From Actinomycetes bacterium (GTDB taxonomy: Bacteria; Actinomycetota; Acidimicrobiia; Acidimicrobiales; RAAP-2): a stretch of DNA of 21,885 nucleotides. A program made the translations under genes and the position numbers. Location: assembly GCA_021777285.1 (NCBI GenBank), contig JAJYDR010000022.1, forward strand, positions 1-21,885. The letters run 5' to 3'. Under the pieces are notes generated by a model. That model was given only the letters and a program-made list of their open reading frames with translations, was not told the origin of the DNA and searched no databases. Position 1 is the stretch's first letter; every line of letters starts with the position of its first letter. Of this stretch, positions 1 to 5,434 are shown piece by piece.

Positions 1-2
1 TG

Positions 3-422
3 CCGCTCGTCATGGACTGCGATCGGGCTCACCGTCGGTACCGGGCAGTCGAAAAGACCTTCGAGGAGCTCGAGGCGAGCGAACCGACGGCCGATGTCCT
101 CACCGAGGGGCGGATCGTGATGGCCGGCGCCCTCGCCGACCAGCGCAAGTTCCACGAGGCGATCGACCTGCTTGTGCGCGCCGGTGGGACCAAGCAGCTG
201 CACAACCCCTCGTATCGGCACGTTCGGCTCTGGTACGCGCTCGCGGACATCTTCGATCGCGCCGGCGATGCGGGCTCGGCACGCGAGCTCTTCGCCCGCG
301 TCGTGCTGGCAGAACCCGACGCCTACGATGCCCAGTCCCGTCTGGCGGAGCTGGGTATGGACGCGCCCCGGAAGAATCGCAAGCGTCGAACTGTCCCCGT
401 ATCCAAGAAGCGCGTCGACTGA
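3..422 (+). CDS. TPR-like protein, 5' truncated by the window
   Basis: The reading frame is open from the first bases and ends at TGA 420-422. An in-frame ATG lies at 12, but codons before it (Pro-Leu-Val) continue the frame, so the gene probably starts outside the window. The visible 136-140 residues are helical and Ala/Leu/Glu-rich, with degenerate tetratricopeptide-like units (residues about 45-110 from the ATG: a FHEAIDLL helix, then WYALADIFDRAGDAGSARELFARV, shown here only as key positions W-Y-A-L and F-A-R-V). The tail is strongly basic (R/K-rich, last 18 residues). It resembles the C-terminal part of actinobacterial TPR proteins of unknown function, probably protein-protein scaffolds. 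The family assignment is recognition by pattern, not a search; the coding call itself is secure. Confidence 0.75.
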   Translation, partial: PLVMDCDRAHRRYRAVEKTFEELEASEPTADVLTEGRIVMAGALADQRKFHEAIDLLVRAGGTKQLHNPSYRHVRLWYALADIFDRAGDAGSARELFARVVLAEPDAYDAQSRLAELGMDAPRKNRKRRTVPVSKKRVD

Positions 423-503
423 TCGAGTAACGGCTTGGGCTCGTCACCGGCGGCCACAGCGGGGCCCGTACCGGGCCAGTCGGGCTAACGGCTTCGGGTT
501 CCC

Positions 504-692
504 ATGACGCAGTATGGCGCCACTGCCGAAGGGCGATGGGCGGGTGTGTGGGACCTTGCCGTCGCCTTCGAGACCGGTGACCGGTTTGAGGTCCTCGCGC
601 GCTACATCACCGCTGTAGCCAGGGTCACTGGCGAGGACACTGCGCTAACGCCAGGAGTGGTGGTTGGCGTTCCCACCGCAGGTCTGGAGTGA
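504..692 (+). CDS. Doubtful small ORF, 62 aa
   Basis: An ATG-to-TGA frame encodes 62 residues with normal protein-like composition (acidic, soluble, no membrane segment). Third-position GC is about two-thirds, lower than in the flanking real genes. There is no Shine-Dalgarno sequence and no TANNNT box 6-7 nt before the ATG, unlike almost every other first gene here. I do not recognise the product. The same DNA contains the nested inverted repeat at 591-638, so an RNA or a decayed gene is equally possible. Confidence 0.2.
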   Translation: MTQYGATAEGRWAGVWDLAVAFETGDRFEVLARYITAVARVTGEDTALTPGVVVGVPTAGLE

Positions 693-733
693 CGCGGTCA
701 CCGGTGCACTCCGGGGGCAGTGGAGCCATCTTG

Positions 734-739
734 TAGGGT
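734..739 (+). promoter_or_regulatory. -10 element TAGGGT of the aldolase gene
   Basis: TAGGGT ends 6 nt before the ATG at 746, so transcription would start at or next to the start codon (leaderless). The same bases plus AGG at 740-742 could also act as a Shine-Dalgarno sequence, so this instance is ambiguous alone but fits the window-wide pattern. No good -35 hexamer is visible. Confidence 0.6.
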
Positions 740-745
740 AGGCGT

Positions 746-1795
746 ATGGACATCGCCGCACTGTTGGGTGACGAGGCGTCGACCCTGCTCGACCACCACG
801 CCACCGCTTTCCCGAAGGAAATGCTCACTGTACCGGGCCCAAATTTCATGGGCGAGGTGATGGCGTCCAGCGACCGGTCGCCGACGGTGCTGCGCAATCT
901 GGGCACGCTGTACAACCACGGGCGACTCGGCAAGACGGGTTATGTGTCAATCTTGCCGGTCGACCAAGGCATCGAGCACTCGGCGGCGGCATCGTTCGCA
1001 CCCAACCCCGCGTACTTCGATCCCGCGCACCTGTGCGATCTCGCGATTGCGGCCGACTGCAACGCCATCGCGTCGACTCTGGGGACCCTCGGTTCAGTCT
1101 CGCGGCGTTACGTGCACCGCATCCCCTTCATCGTGAAGTTGAACCACAACGACCTGCTCAACTATCCCAACACCTACGATCAGATTCCCTTCGCGAGTGT
1201 CCGACAGGCGGCGGACCTCGGTGCCGTCGGCGTCGGGGCGACCATCTACTTCGGCTCGCCGGAGTCAGGGCGGCAGTTGCGTGAAGTGTCCGCGGCGTTC
1301 GCCCAGGCCCACGAGCTCGGCCTGTTCACGGTGCTGTGGACCTATTTGCGTAATCCCGCGTTCAAGACTGCCGAGGCGGACTATCACGTCAGCGCCGACC
1401 TCACCGGTCAAGCGAACCACCTCGGCGTCACCATCGAGGCAGACATCATTAAGCAGAAGCAGCCGGAGAACAATGGCGGCTACAACGCCTTGAAGTTTGG
1501 AAAGACCGATCCGAAGGTCTACAGCGAGTTAACGACGGACAACCCGATCGACCTGACTCGCTGGCAGGTCGTGAACTGCTACGCCGGACGAATTGGCTTG
1601 ATTAACTCCGGTGGTGAGTCCAAGGGCGACAACGACCTGGCCTCTGCGGTGCGAACGGCCGTGATCAACAAGCGCGCCGGCGGCCAAGGCCTGATCCTGG
1701 GCCGTAAGGCCTTCCAGCGGCCCATTGACGAGGGCGCTGCGCTGGTCCACGCCGTCCAAGACGTCTACCTCGACCCCGCGATCACCGTCGCTTGA
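746..1795 (+). CDS. fbaB: Class I fructose-bisphosphate aldolase (DhnA/FbaB type)
   Basis: Cytosolic enzyme that reversibly cleaves fructose 1,6-bisphosphate to dihydroxyacetone phosphate and glyceraldehyde 3-phosphate through a Schiff base, without metal. The 349 residues match the usual DhnA-family length (about 350 in E. coli FbaB). Visible family features are PVDQGIEH at 71-78, [13 protein letters not shown] at 124-136, the [16 protein letters not shown] segment starting at 231, whose Lys236 is the likely Schiff-base lysine, the phosphate-binding [12 protein letters not shown] region at 286-297, and [12 protein letters not shown] near the end. The ATG at 746 is set by the promoter box 6 nt upstream and by full-length alignment to the family. 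The pgsA start follows 9 bp after the stop, so the two may be co-transcribed. No unusual residues were seen. Confidence 0.93.
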   Translation: MDIAALLGDEASTLLDHHATAFPKEMLTVPGPNFMGEVMASSDRSPTVLRNLGTLYNHGRLGKTGYVSILPVDQGIEHSAAASFAPNPAYFDPAHLCDLAIAADCNAIASTLGTLGSVSRRYVHRIPFIVKLNHNDLLNYPNTYDQIPFASVRQAADLGAVGVGATIYFGSPESGRQLREVSAAFAQAHELGLFTVLWTYLRNPAFKTAEADYHVSADLTGQANHLGVTIEADIIKQKQPENNGGYNALKFGKTDPKVYSELTTDNPIDLTRWQVVNCYAGRIGLINSGGESKGDNDLASAVRTAVINKRAGGQGLILGRKAFQRPIDEGAALVHAVQDVYLDPAITVA

Positions 1796-1804
1796 TTCAT
1801 CGTC

Positions 1805-2410
1805 GTGAGCGACGAGCTCAGTAGCGGCTGGCGGACCTGGCCGAATCTCATCACCCTCATTCGACTGGCGATGCTGCCGGTCTTCCTCTGGCTGCTCTTT
1901 GGCACCGGCCATCGTGCCGATGCGGCGTGGCTGCTCGGCGCGTTGGGGGCGACGGACTGGGTCGACGGCTACGTCGCACGACGCATCAATCAGGTTTCGT
2001 CGGTCGGCAAGGTGCTCGACCCCGTCGCCGACCGCGTCCTCATGATGACCGGACTCATAGCAGTGGCCAGCGCCGGCGGCGTTCCGTGGTGGTTCGCAAT
2101 CGCGACCTTGGTTCGTGAGGTGTTGGTCTCGGGCCTTACGATCGTGCTCGCGCTGCTCGGTGCGGCACGGATCGACGTGCTCTGGTGGGGGAAGGTCTCA
2201 ACCTTCGTGCTGATGGTCACGTACCCGCTGTTCCTCCTCACGAGCAACGACCACCACGCGGCCCTGGCGCTGTGGCAGCAGTGGGGGCGTGGCGCGTGCT
2301 GGGTCGCCGGCGTGACGGGTCTAGCGCTCTCCTGGGCGGTGCTCGCAGGCTACGTCGCCCCCGCGAAACGCGCCCTTCGGACCGGTCGCGCGGGTCGGGG
2401 ATTGGAGTAG
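1805..2410 (+). CDS. pgsA: CDP-diacylglycerol-glycerol-3-phosphate 3-phosphatidyltransferase
   Basis: Integral membrane enzyme of phospholipid synthesis that transfers phosphatidate from CDP-diacylglycerol to glycerol 3-phosphate, giving phosphatidylglycerol phosphate. The CDP-alcohol phosphotransferase signature D-x2-D-G-x2-A-R-x8-G-x3-D-x3-D is complete: Asp51, Asp54, Gly55, Ala58, Arg59, Gly68, Asp72, Asp76. Several hydrophobic segments flank it (about 14-34, 38-50, 78-98, 104-122, 135-150, 168-190), and the length of 201 aa is typical. Start is GTG 1805, 9 bp after the aldolase stop. A degenerate TTGATT lies 7 nt upstream, so either read-through or a weak own promoter is possible. Position upstream of gcvH parallels Rv1822 (pgsA2) in M. 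tuberculosis. Another CDP-alcohol transferase (e.g. a phosphatidylinositol-phosphate synthase) is less likely given NLITLIRL at the N terminus. Confidence 0.88.
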   Translation: MSDELSSGWRTWPNLITLIRLAMLPVFLWLLFGTGHRADAAWLLGALGATDWVDGYVARRINQVSSVGKVLDPVADRVLMMTGLIAVASAGGVPWWFAIATLVREVLVSGLTIVLALLGAARIDVLWWGKVSTFVLMVTYPLFLLTSNDHHAALALWQQWGRGACWVAGVTGLALSWAVLAGYVAPAKRALRTGRAGRGLE

Positions 2411-2413
2411 ATT
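2408..2413 (+). promoter_or_regulatory. -10 element TAGATT of gcvH
   Basis: TAGATT ends 7 nt before the gcvH ATG at 2421, which fits a leaderless transcript. Its first three bases are the TAG stop codon of pgsA. No Shine-Dalgarno sequence lies in the 7-nt spacer. Confidence 0.65.
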
Positions 2414-2420
2414 TCATCGC

Positions 2421-2801
2421 ATGAAGACTCCCGAGGAATTGCGATACTCCCGCGACCACGAGTGGGCCCAGGTAGTGGGTGACACCGTTCGCGTCGGCAT
2501 CACTGACTTCGCCCAGGACGCATTGGGCGATGTGGTGTTCGTGGATCTGCCCAAAGTCGGCGCGGCGGTAAGCGCCGGTGACGTCATCGGCGAGGTCGAA
2601 TCGACGAAGTCGGTGTCGGAGATCTACGCGCCTGTTTCGGGGACCGTGACCACGGTCAACGAAGCGCTTCGCAGTGCACCAGAAGCGCTCAACTCGGACC
2701 CCTACGGTGCGGGTTGGCTCTGCGAGATCGGCAGCGTTGACCCCAAGTCCGTGGATGCGTTGCTCGACGCTGAGGCCTACCGCGCACTGACTACGAATTA
2801 G
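2421..2801 (+). CDS. gcvH: Glycine cleavage system H protein
   Basis: Lipoyl carrier of the glycine cleavage system; its lipoamide arm moves the aminomethyl group from the P protein to the T protein and is reoxidised by the L protein. The 126 residues match the family length. Diagnostic features are the YSRDHEW start, VRVGITDFAQDALGDVVFVDLP, and the lipoylation site GEVESTKSVSEIYAPVSG, with Lys63 as the modified residue. GAGWLCEI at about 97-104 is the usual C-terminal element. It is separated from gcvT-gcvPA-gcvPB by about 10.5 kb, but, like gcvT, it has its own leaderless-type promoter overlapping the upstream stop codon. Neighbouring an FHA/GarA-type gene follows the mycobacterial Rv1826-Rv1827 order. 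Unlike the aldolase, no alternative start is plausible. Confidence 0.96.
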   Translation: MKTPEELRYSRDHEWAQVVGDTVRVGITDFAQDALGDVVFVDLPKVGAAVSAGDVIGEVESTKSVSEIYAPVSGTVTTVNEALRSAPEALNSDPYGAGWLCEIGSVDPKSVDALLDAEAYRALTTN

Positions 2802-2826
2802 TCCGGCGGCGCCGATGGAACTTCAG

Positions 2827-2832
2827 TAGGGT
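2827..2832 (+). promoter_or_regulatory. -10 element TAGGGT of the FHA gene
   Basis: TAGGGT ends 7 nt before GTG 2840. This favours 2840 over the upstream in-frame GTG at 2831, which would lie inside the hexamer. Confidence 0.6.
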
Positions 2833-2839
2833 GGCTCGC

Positions 2840-3304
2840 GTGAACTGTCGTCGGTGTGGCGAAATCTTAAACTCGAATGCGAATTTCTGCTGGGCGTGTG
2901 GCGCCCCGCAACACGATTCGGCCTCTCCCGAGACGATCGCGATTCCCGTGGTGAGCGTGCAAGAAGTGCTGCACCCGGGGGCAAGCGCGGGCCCGCAGGG
3001 GAGCCACACGGACCTGTTAGTGGTCGCCTCAGGTAGCGCGTCGGGCACGCGATATGAACTGGAGAAGGAGGTCACGACAGTGGGACGACACGAGAACAGT
3101 GACCTCCTGCTCGACGACGTCTCGGTCTCGCGCCACCACGCGATCATCACGCGCACGGCGAGTGGGCGGGTGACGTTGCGAGACCTCAATTCGCTCAACG
3201 GGACCTACGTCAACGGCGCGCGCGTCGAGGAGACGACCCTGCACACGGCCGACGAGGTCCAGGTGGGAAAATTCAAGCTCGTCTTCTGGGAGGCGACATC
3301 ATGA
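2840..3304 (+). CDS. Zinc-ribbon plus FHA domain protein, GarA/OdhI-like
   Basis: Phosphothreonine-binding adaptor. GarA and OdhI of the same chromosomal position in mycobacteria and corynebacteria inhibit 2-oxoglutarate dehydrogenase and related glutamate enzymes and are switched off by Ser/Thr-kinase phosphorylation. With the start at GTG 2840 the protein is 154 aa. The N terminus has a zinc ribbon (CRRC at 3-6 and CWAC at 17-20). A linker holds PETIAIPVV (30-38), whose Thr32 could be the counterpart of the GarA phosphorylation site. The FHA domain follows, with VGRHENSD, the SRHH loop at 97-100, and LNSLNGTYVNG at 116-126. An in-frame GTG at 2831 is an alternative start but overlaps the promoter box. 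The stop overlaps the MerR start by 4 bp (ATGA), so the two are translationally coupled. The FHA assignment is certain; the GarA role is inferred from synteny. Confidence 0.9.
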   Translation: MNCRRCGEILNSNANFCWACGAPQHDSASPETIAIPVVSVQEVLHPGASAGPQGSHTDLLVVASGSASGTRYELEKEVTTVGRHENSDLLLDDVSVSRHHAIITRTASGRVTLRDLNSLNGTYVNGARVEETTLHTADEVQVGKFKLVFWEATS

Positions 3305-4080
3305 CGCCGACGGTTGGTGCGATGCGCATCGGCGAAGTTCACGCCGTCTTGCGTGAGGAGTTCCCAGACGTCGAGCTCTCCAAGATCCGCTACTACGAGG
3401 ACAAGGGACTCGTGCAGCCGGCCCGCAGTCGCAAGGGCTATCGGCTGTACTCGGAACGTGACGTCGCCTGTCTGCGTGAAGCGATCCGGCTCGCGAACGA
3501 GGAGTTCATGCCGCTTCGAGTCGTGCGTCTACGACTCATCGAGCAGGGTCTCCTTGACGACGTGCCCGCAGTTCGCGTGACCCGGCAGGCCGCTCGTGAG
3601 GCGGCCGTCCCGTCGGTGCGCGCGTCAGTGCCGCCCGTGGAGCGCACAGCGCTCTCGGTGGTGGGCGATTCGACGCCCCCGGTCGACGAGACCCCAACAC
3701 CCACGCACTACTCGACGGCCGAGTTCCTGTCGGTGACCGGACTCGAGGCGACCGCGGTCAATGAAATGATCGCGGCGGGACTCGTATCGCCACAGACCGT
3801 GGGGCGTGAGACGGCCTTCAGCGCGCTCGACGTGCGTGTCGCAAACGCTGCGGGCGTTCTGCTCACCCGGGGCGTGGACGCGCGACGGCTCGCGACGCTT
3901 CGCCGGGTCGTCGAACGAGAGATCGGCATCGTCGACGAATGGACGTTGCCGCTTCGCCAACCGGGCTCGATGATGGACCGTGACGCGGTGGCGCAAGTGA
4001 CCAGGGTCGTCGCCGACGAGGCGGCCACGCTGCGCGCGGCGCTCTACGAACGCGCCCGCAGCGAGTACCTCGGCGGCTAG
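3301..4080 (+). CDS. ftsR: MerR-family regulator, FtsR/Rv1828-like
   Basis: Cytosolic DNA-binding regulator. Its orthologue by position in Corynebacterium glutamicum (FtsR, next to odhI) activates ftsZ, and Rv1828 occupies the same place in M. tuberculosis. The 259 residues compare with about 250 in those proteins. The N-terminal winged helix is clear: MRIGEVHAVL at 8-17, then SKIRYYEDKGLVQPARSRKG starting at 27 and YRLYSERDVACLREA. A second HTH-like unit (HYSTAEFLSVTGLEATAVNEM, about 135-156) with VSPQT, typical of the Rv1828 group, follows a Pro/Val-rich linker (about 105-134). It begins in an ATGA overlap with the FHA gene, so expression is coupled to it. No metal-binding cysteine signature was seen. 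Assignment as FtsR rests on sequence pattern plus synteny. Confidence 0.85.
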   Translation: MTPTVGAMRIGEVHAVLREEFPDVELSKIRYYEDKGLVQPARSRKGYRLYSERDVACLREAIRLANEEFMPLRVVRLRLIEQGLLDDVPAVRVTRQAAREAAVPSVRASVPPVERTALSVVGDSTPPVDETPTPTHYSTAEFLSVTGLEATAVNEMIAAGLVSPQTVGRETAFSALDVRVANAAGVLLTRGVDARRLATLRRVVEREIGIVDEWTLPLRQPGSMMDRDAVAQVTRVVADEAATLRAALYERARSEYLGG

Positions 4081-4115
4081 GCCTGCGGCGACGTCCCATC
4101 GTCGTCACAGAGGTC

Positions 4116-4121
4116 TAGTCT
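4116..4121 (+). promoter_or_regulatory. -10 element TAGTCT of the DUF151 gene
   Basis: TAGTCT ends 6 nt before GTG 4128. The spacer GGAAGT contains a weak GGA but sits too close for normal ribosome binding, so leaderless initiation is the simpler reading. Confidence 0.6.
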
Positions 4122-4127
4122 GGAAGT

Positions 4128-4634
4128 GTGATTGAGGTTGTCCTTCGAGCCGTTCGAGTGGACGTCGGGTCGTCCACGCCGTTGCTGCTGCTCGAGGAGG
4201 TGGGCGGCGACCGCGTGCTGCCGATCTTCATCGGCGCTCCCGAGGCCACGGCGATCGCCTATGCGCTCCAGCACGTGGAGACACCGCGGCCCATGTCCCA
4301 CGATCTGATGGGCCATGTGATCACGGCGCTCGGGGCGCGAGTCTTTTCGGTGGAGATCACTGACCTCGACGACAACACCTTCTTCGCAACGCTTCGTTTG
4401 ACGCGCGACGGCCGCGAGGTGGCCGTGAGTGCACGTCCGAGCGACGCCGTCGCACTCGCGCTTCGAGTCGGCGCGCCGATACTCGTTCGTGACGAACTGA
4501 TGGCCGCTGAGGGCAAGGTGATGCATCTCGAGGACGGTTTCGAGGTGGTGGGCGAGCCGGAAGATGAGGCGGAACTCGTCGCCGAGCTGCGCCAGTTCCT
4601 CGACAACGTACGGCCCGAAGACTTCAACGAGTGA
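4128..4634 (+). CDS. Bifunctional nuclease family protein (DUF151)
   Basis: Member of the DUF151/BFN family, small proteins described in plants as having RNase and DNase activity and structurally known from Thermotoga; the physiological role in actinobacteria is unsettled. The 168 residues contain the family landmarks LLLEEVGGDRVLPIFIGAPEATAIAYAL (about 20-47; key motif LPIFIG-x-E-A), MSHDLMGHVITALGARV (about 55-71), and SARPSDAVALALRVGAPILVRDELM (about 102-126). A short acidic tail (residues about 140-168, many Glu/Asp) follows. It corresponds to Rv1829, directly after the Rv1828-like regulator. The stop overlaps the next start by GTGA, so the DUF4232 gene is probably co-translated. No key conserved residue appears missing. 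Confidence 0.88.
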   Translation: MIEVVLRAVRVDVGSSTPLLLLEEVGGDRVLPIFIGAPEATAIAYALQHVETPRPMSHDLMGHVITALGARVFSVEITDLDDNTFFATLRLTRDGREVAVSARPSDAVALALRVGAPILVRDELMAAEGKVMHLEDGFEVVGEPEDEAELVAELRQFLDNVRPEDFNE

Positions 4635-5239
4635 AGCGCGCGCTCATCTCGTTGGCGCTCTTTTTCGCCTTCGTCGCAATCGTGACGGTCAGTCGGTACC
4701 ACTCGACGACCACGCCGACCACGACGACGACGAGCACGTCGACCACGACGACGGTCGCCCCCTCGACCACGACAACCTCGGTCGCGTCCGCCAACGGCTC
4801 GACGTGCGCCGGCTCTGACTTCGCCGGGAGTGCGGGGTTGAGCCAAGGGGCCGCGGGGACCATCTACACGTCCTTCACGCTTACCAAGACCACACCTGGT
4901 TCGTGCACGCTCAAGGGCTGGCCATTGCTCGGCCTCGAGAATCGGGCGGGGGTGACGTTGCCCGAGCGCACCGTTGAGGTCCCCTCGTCGGGTAACCCCG
5001 CCAACTTCCTCACCCCGGCCGCGAACCACGCACCGACGACCTTGACCTTGCAGGAGGGTTCGAAGACGAGCTTCTCGGTCGCCTTCAATGACGTGACCAC
5101 GGGGACCGAGACGACCTGTCCGACGGCCGCTGTCGTACTCGTGGGAACCGGCGTCGGAACCTCGACGACCTCGATCTCGTTGACCTATCCGATCCAGCCC
5201 TGCAACCACGGCACGTTGGTCGCGAGCCCGTTCTACTAG
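4631..5239 (+). CDS. Exported/anchored DUF4232-type protein
   Basis: The 202-aa product starts with a signal anchor (basic MKR, then hydrophobic 4-20), followed by a Thr/Ser-rich low-complexity linker (about 24-54, built from repeated acg/acc codons). The extracytoplasmic domain (about 57-202) has the DUF4232 layout: Cys59, the GAAGTIY segment, TKTTPGSCTLKGWPLLGL with Cys93, and later Cys143 and Cys190, which could form two disulfides. DUF4232 proteins are typical of actinobacteria and their function is unknown; some are lipoproteins, but no lipobox is visible here. The start GTG 4631 overlaps the nuclease stop (GTGA). The combination of a cytosolic nuclease with an exported protein in one unit may be incidental. 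Confidence 0.82.
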   Translation: MKRALISLALFFAFVAIVTVSRYHSTTTPTTTTTSTSTTTTVAPSTTTTSVASANGSTCAGSDFAGSAGLSQGAAGTIYTSFTLTKTTPGSCTLKGWPLLGLENRAGVTLPERTVEVPSSGNPANFLTPAANHAPTTLTLQEGSKTSFSVAFNDVTTGTETTCPTAAVVLVGTGVGTSTTSISLTYPIQPCNHGTLVASPFY

Positions 5240-5244
5240 CGTTG

Positions 5245-5258
5245 CCCCGCTGCAGGGG
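5245..5258. terminator. Weak hairpin after the DUF4232 gene
   Basis: CCCC and GGGG separated by GCTGCA form a short stem six bases after the stop at 5239. There is no T-run directly behind it, so it is at best a weak or factor-assisted terminator, or part of the permease control region. Confidence 0.25.
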
Positions 5259-5262
5259 TCGT

Positions 5263-5278
5263 GTTACCGATTGGTAAC
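5263..5278. promoter_or_regulatory. Inverted repeat GTTACC-GATT-GGTAAC, operator candidate
   Basis: A perfect 6-bp inverted repeat with a 4-nt spacer lies 157 bp upstream of the permease ATG. It stands out against the GC-rich background and has the size of a dimeric regulator site. It could also form an RNA hairpin if transcribed from further upstream (a TAGCGT box at 5237-5242 overlaps the DUF4232 stop). Confidence 0.4.
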
Positions 5279-5283
5279 TGCGA

Positions 5284-5321
5284 CCGAAGTTGGGGCTTCG
5301 GCCCTTGGGCAAAGATTTTTT
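5284..5321 (+). promoter_or_regulatory. Overlapping stems followed by T6, attenuator-like
   Basis: Three mutually exclusive stems can be drawn: CCGAAG/CTTCGG (5284-5289 with 5296-5301), GGGC-TTCG-GCCC (5293-5304) and GCCC-TT-GGGC (5301-5310). A run of six T follows at 5316-5321. The T-run is 6-11 nt beyond the stems, so this is not a textbook terminator. Alternative pairings before a T-run in front of a transporter suggest transcript-level control, but no ligand class is recognised. Confidence 0.3.
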
Positions 5322-5365
5322 AGAAATTTCGTTCAACAATGCATAGTGATGCGCTTGACTTCTAC

Positions 5366-5371
5366 TACGTT
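5366..5371 (+). promoter_or_regulatory. Possible -10 TACGTT for the permease
   Basis: TACGTT would place transcription start near 5378 and give a leader of about 57 nt before ATG 5435. No matching -35 lies at the right spacing, though TTGACT occurs at 5355-5360, too close to serve this box. The assignment is tentative. Confidence 0.25.
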
Positions 5372-5379
5372 TCAGGGAC

Positions 5380-5395
5380 GCGCTGCTGGCAGCGC
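5380..5395. promoter_or_regulatory. Inverted repeat GCGCTGC-TG-GCAGCGC
   Basis: A perfect 7-bp inverted repeat with a 2-nt centre lies 40 bp before the permease start, just downstream of the possible transcription start. It could be a repressor operator or a leader hairpin. It is followed by a repeated GCGCAAGG element (about 5400 and 5415). Confidence 0.4.
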
Positions 5396-5434
5396 TAGTG
5401 CGCAAGGGTGCGCGCGCAAGGTGTAGGAGGGTTT

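Larger units (their letters stand above)
423..745. other. Gene-poor 323-bp interval with inverted repeats
   Basis: No convincing gene lies between the TPR-like gene and the aldolase. Visible structure: a GGCCCG/CGGGCC hairpin with 3-nt loop at 463-477; a near-duplicate TAACGGCTT at about 428 and 486; an outer GTCCTCGC/GCGAGGAC stem (591-598 with 631-638) enclosing GCTACA/TGTAGC (601-606 with 614-619); and GGAGTG/CACTCC (686-691 with 707-712). The aldolase promoter sits at the right edge. High GC makes short stems common, so function is uncertain. Confidence 0.5.

Noticed and set aside
4708..4790. Short tandem repeat of acg/acc/gac triplets as a possible regulatory or CRISPR-like repeat
   Set aside because: It lies in frame within the DUF4232 gene and simply encodes the Thr-rich linker after the signal anchor.
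4259..5209. Long Arg/Gly-rich open frame on the minus strand opposite the DUF151 and DUF4232 genes
   Set aside because: Composition is typical of an antisense shadow in GC-rich DNA, and both plus-strand genes are well supported.
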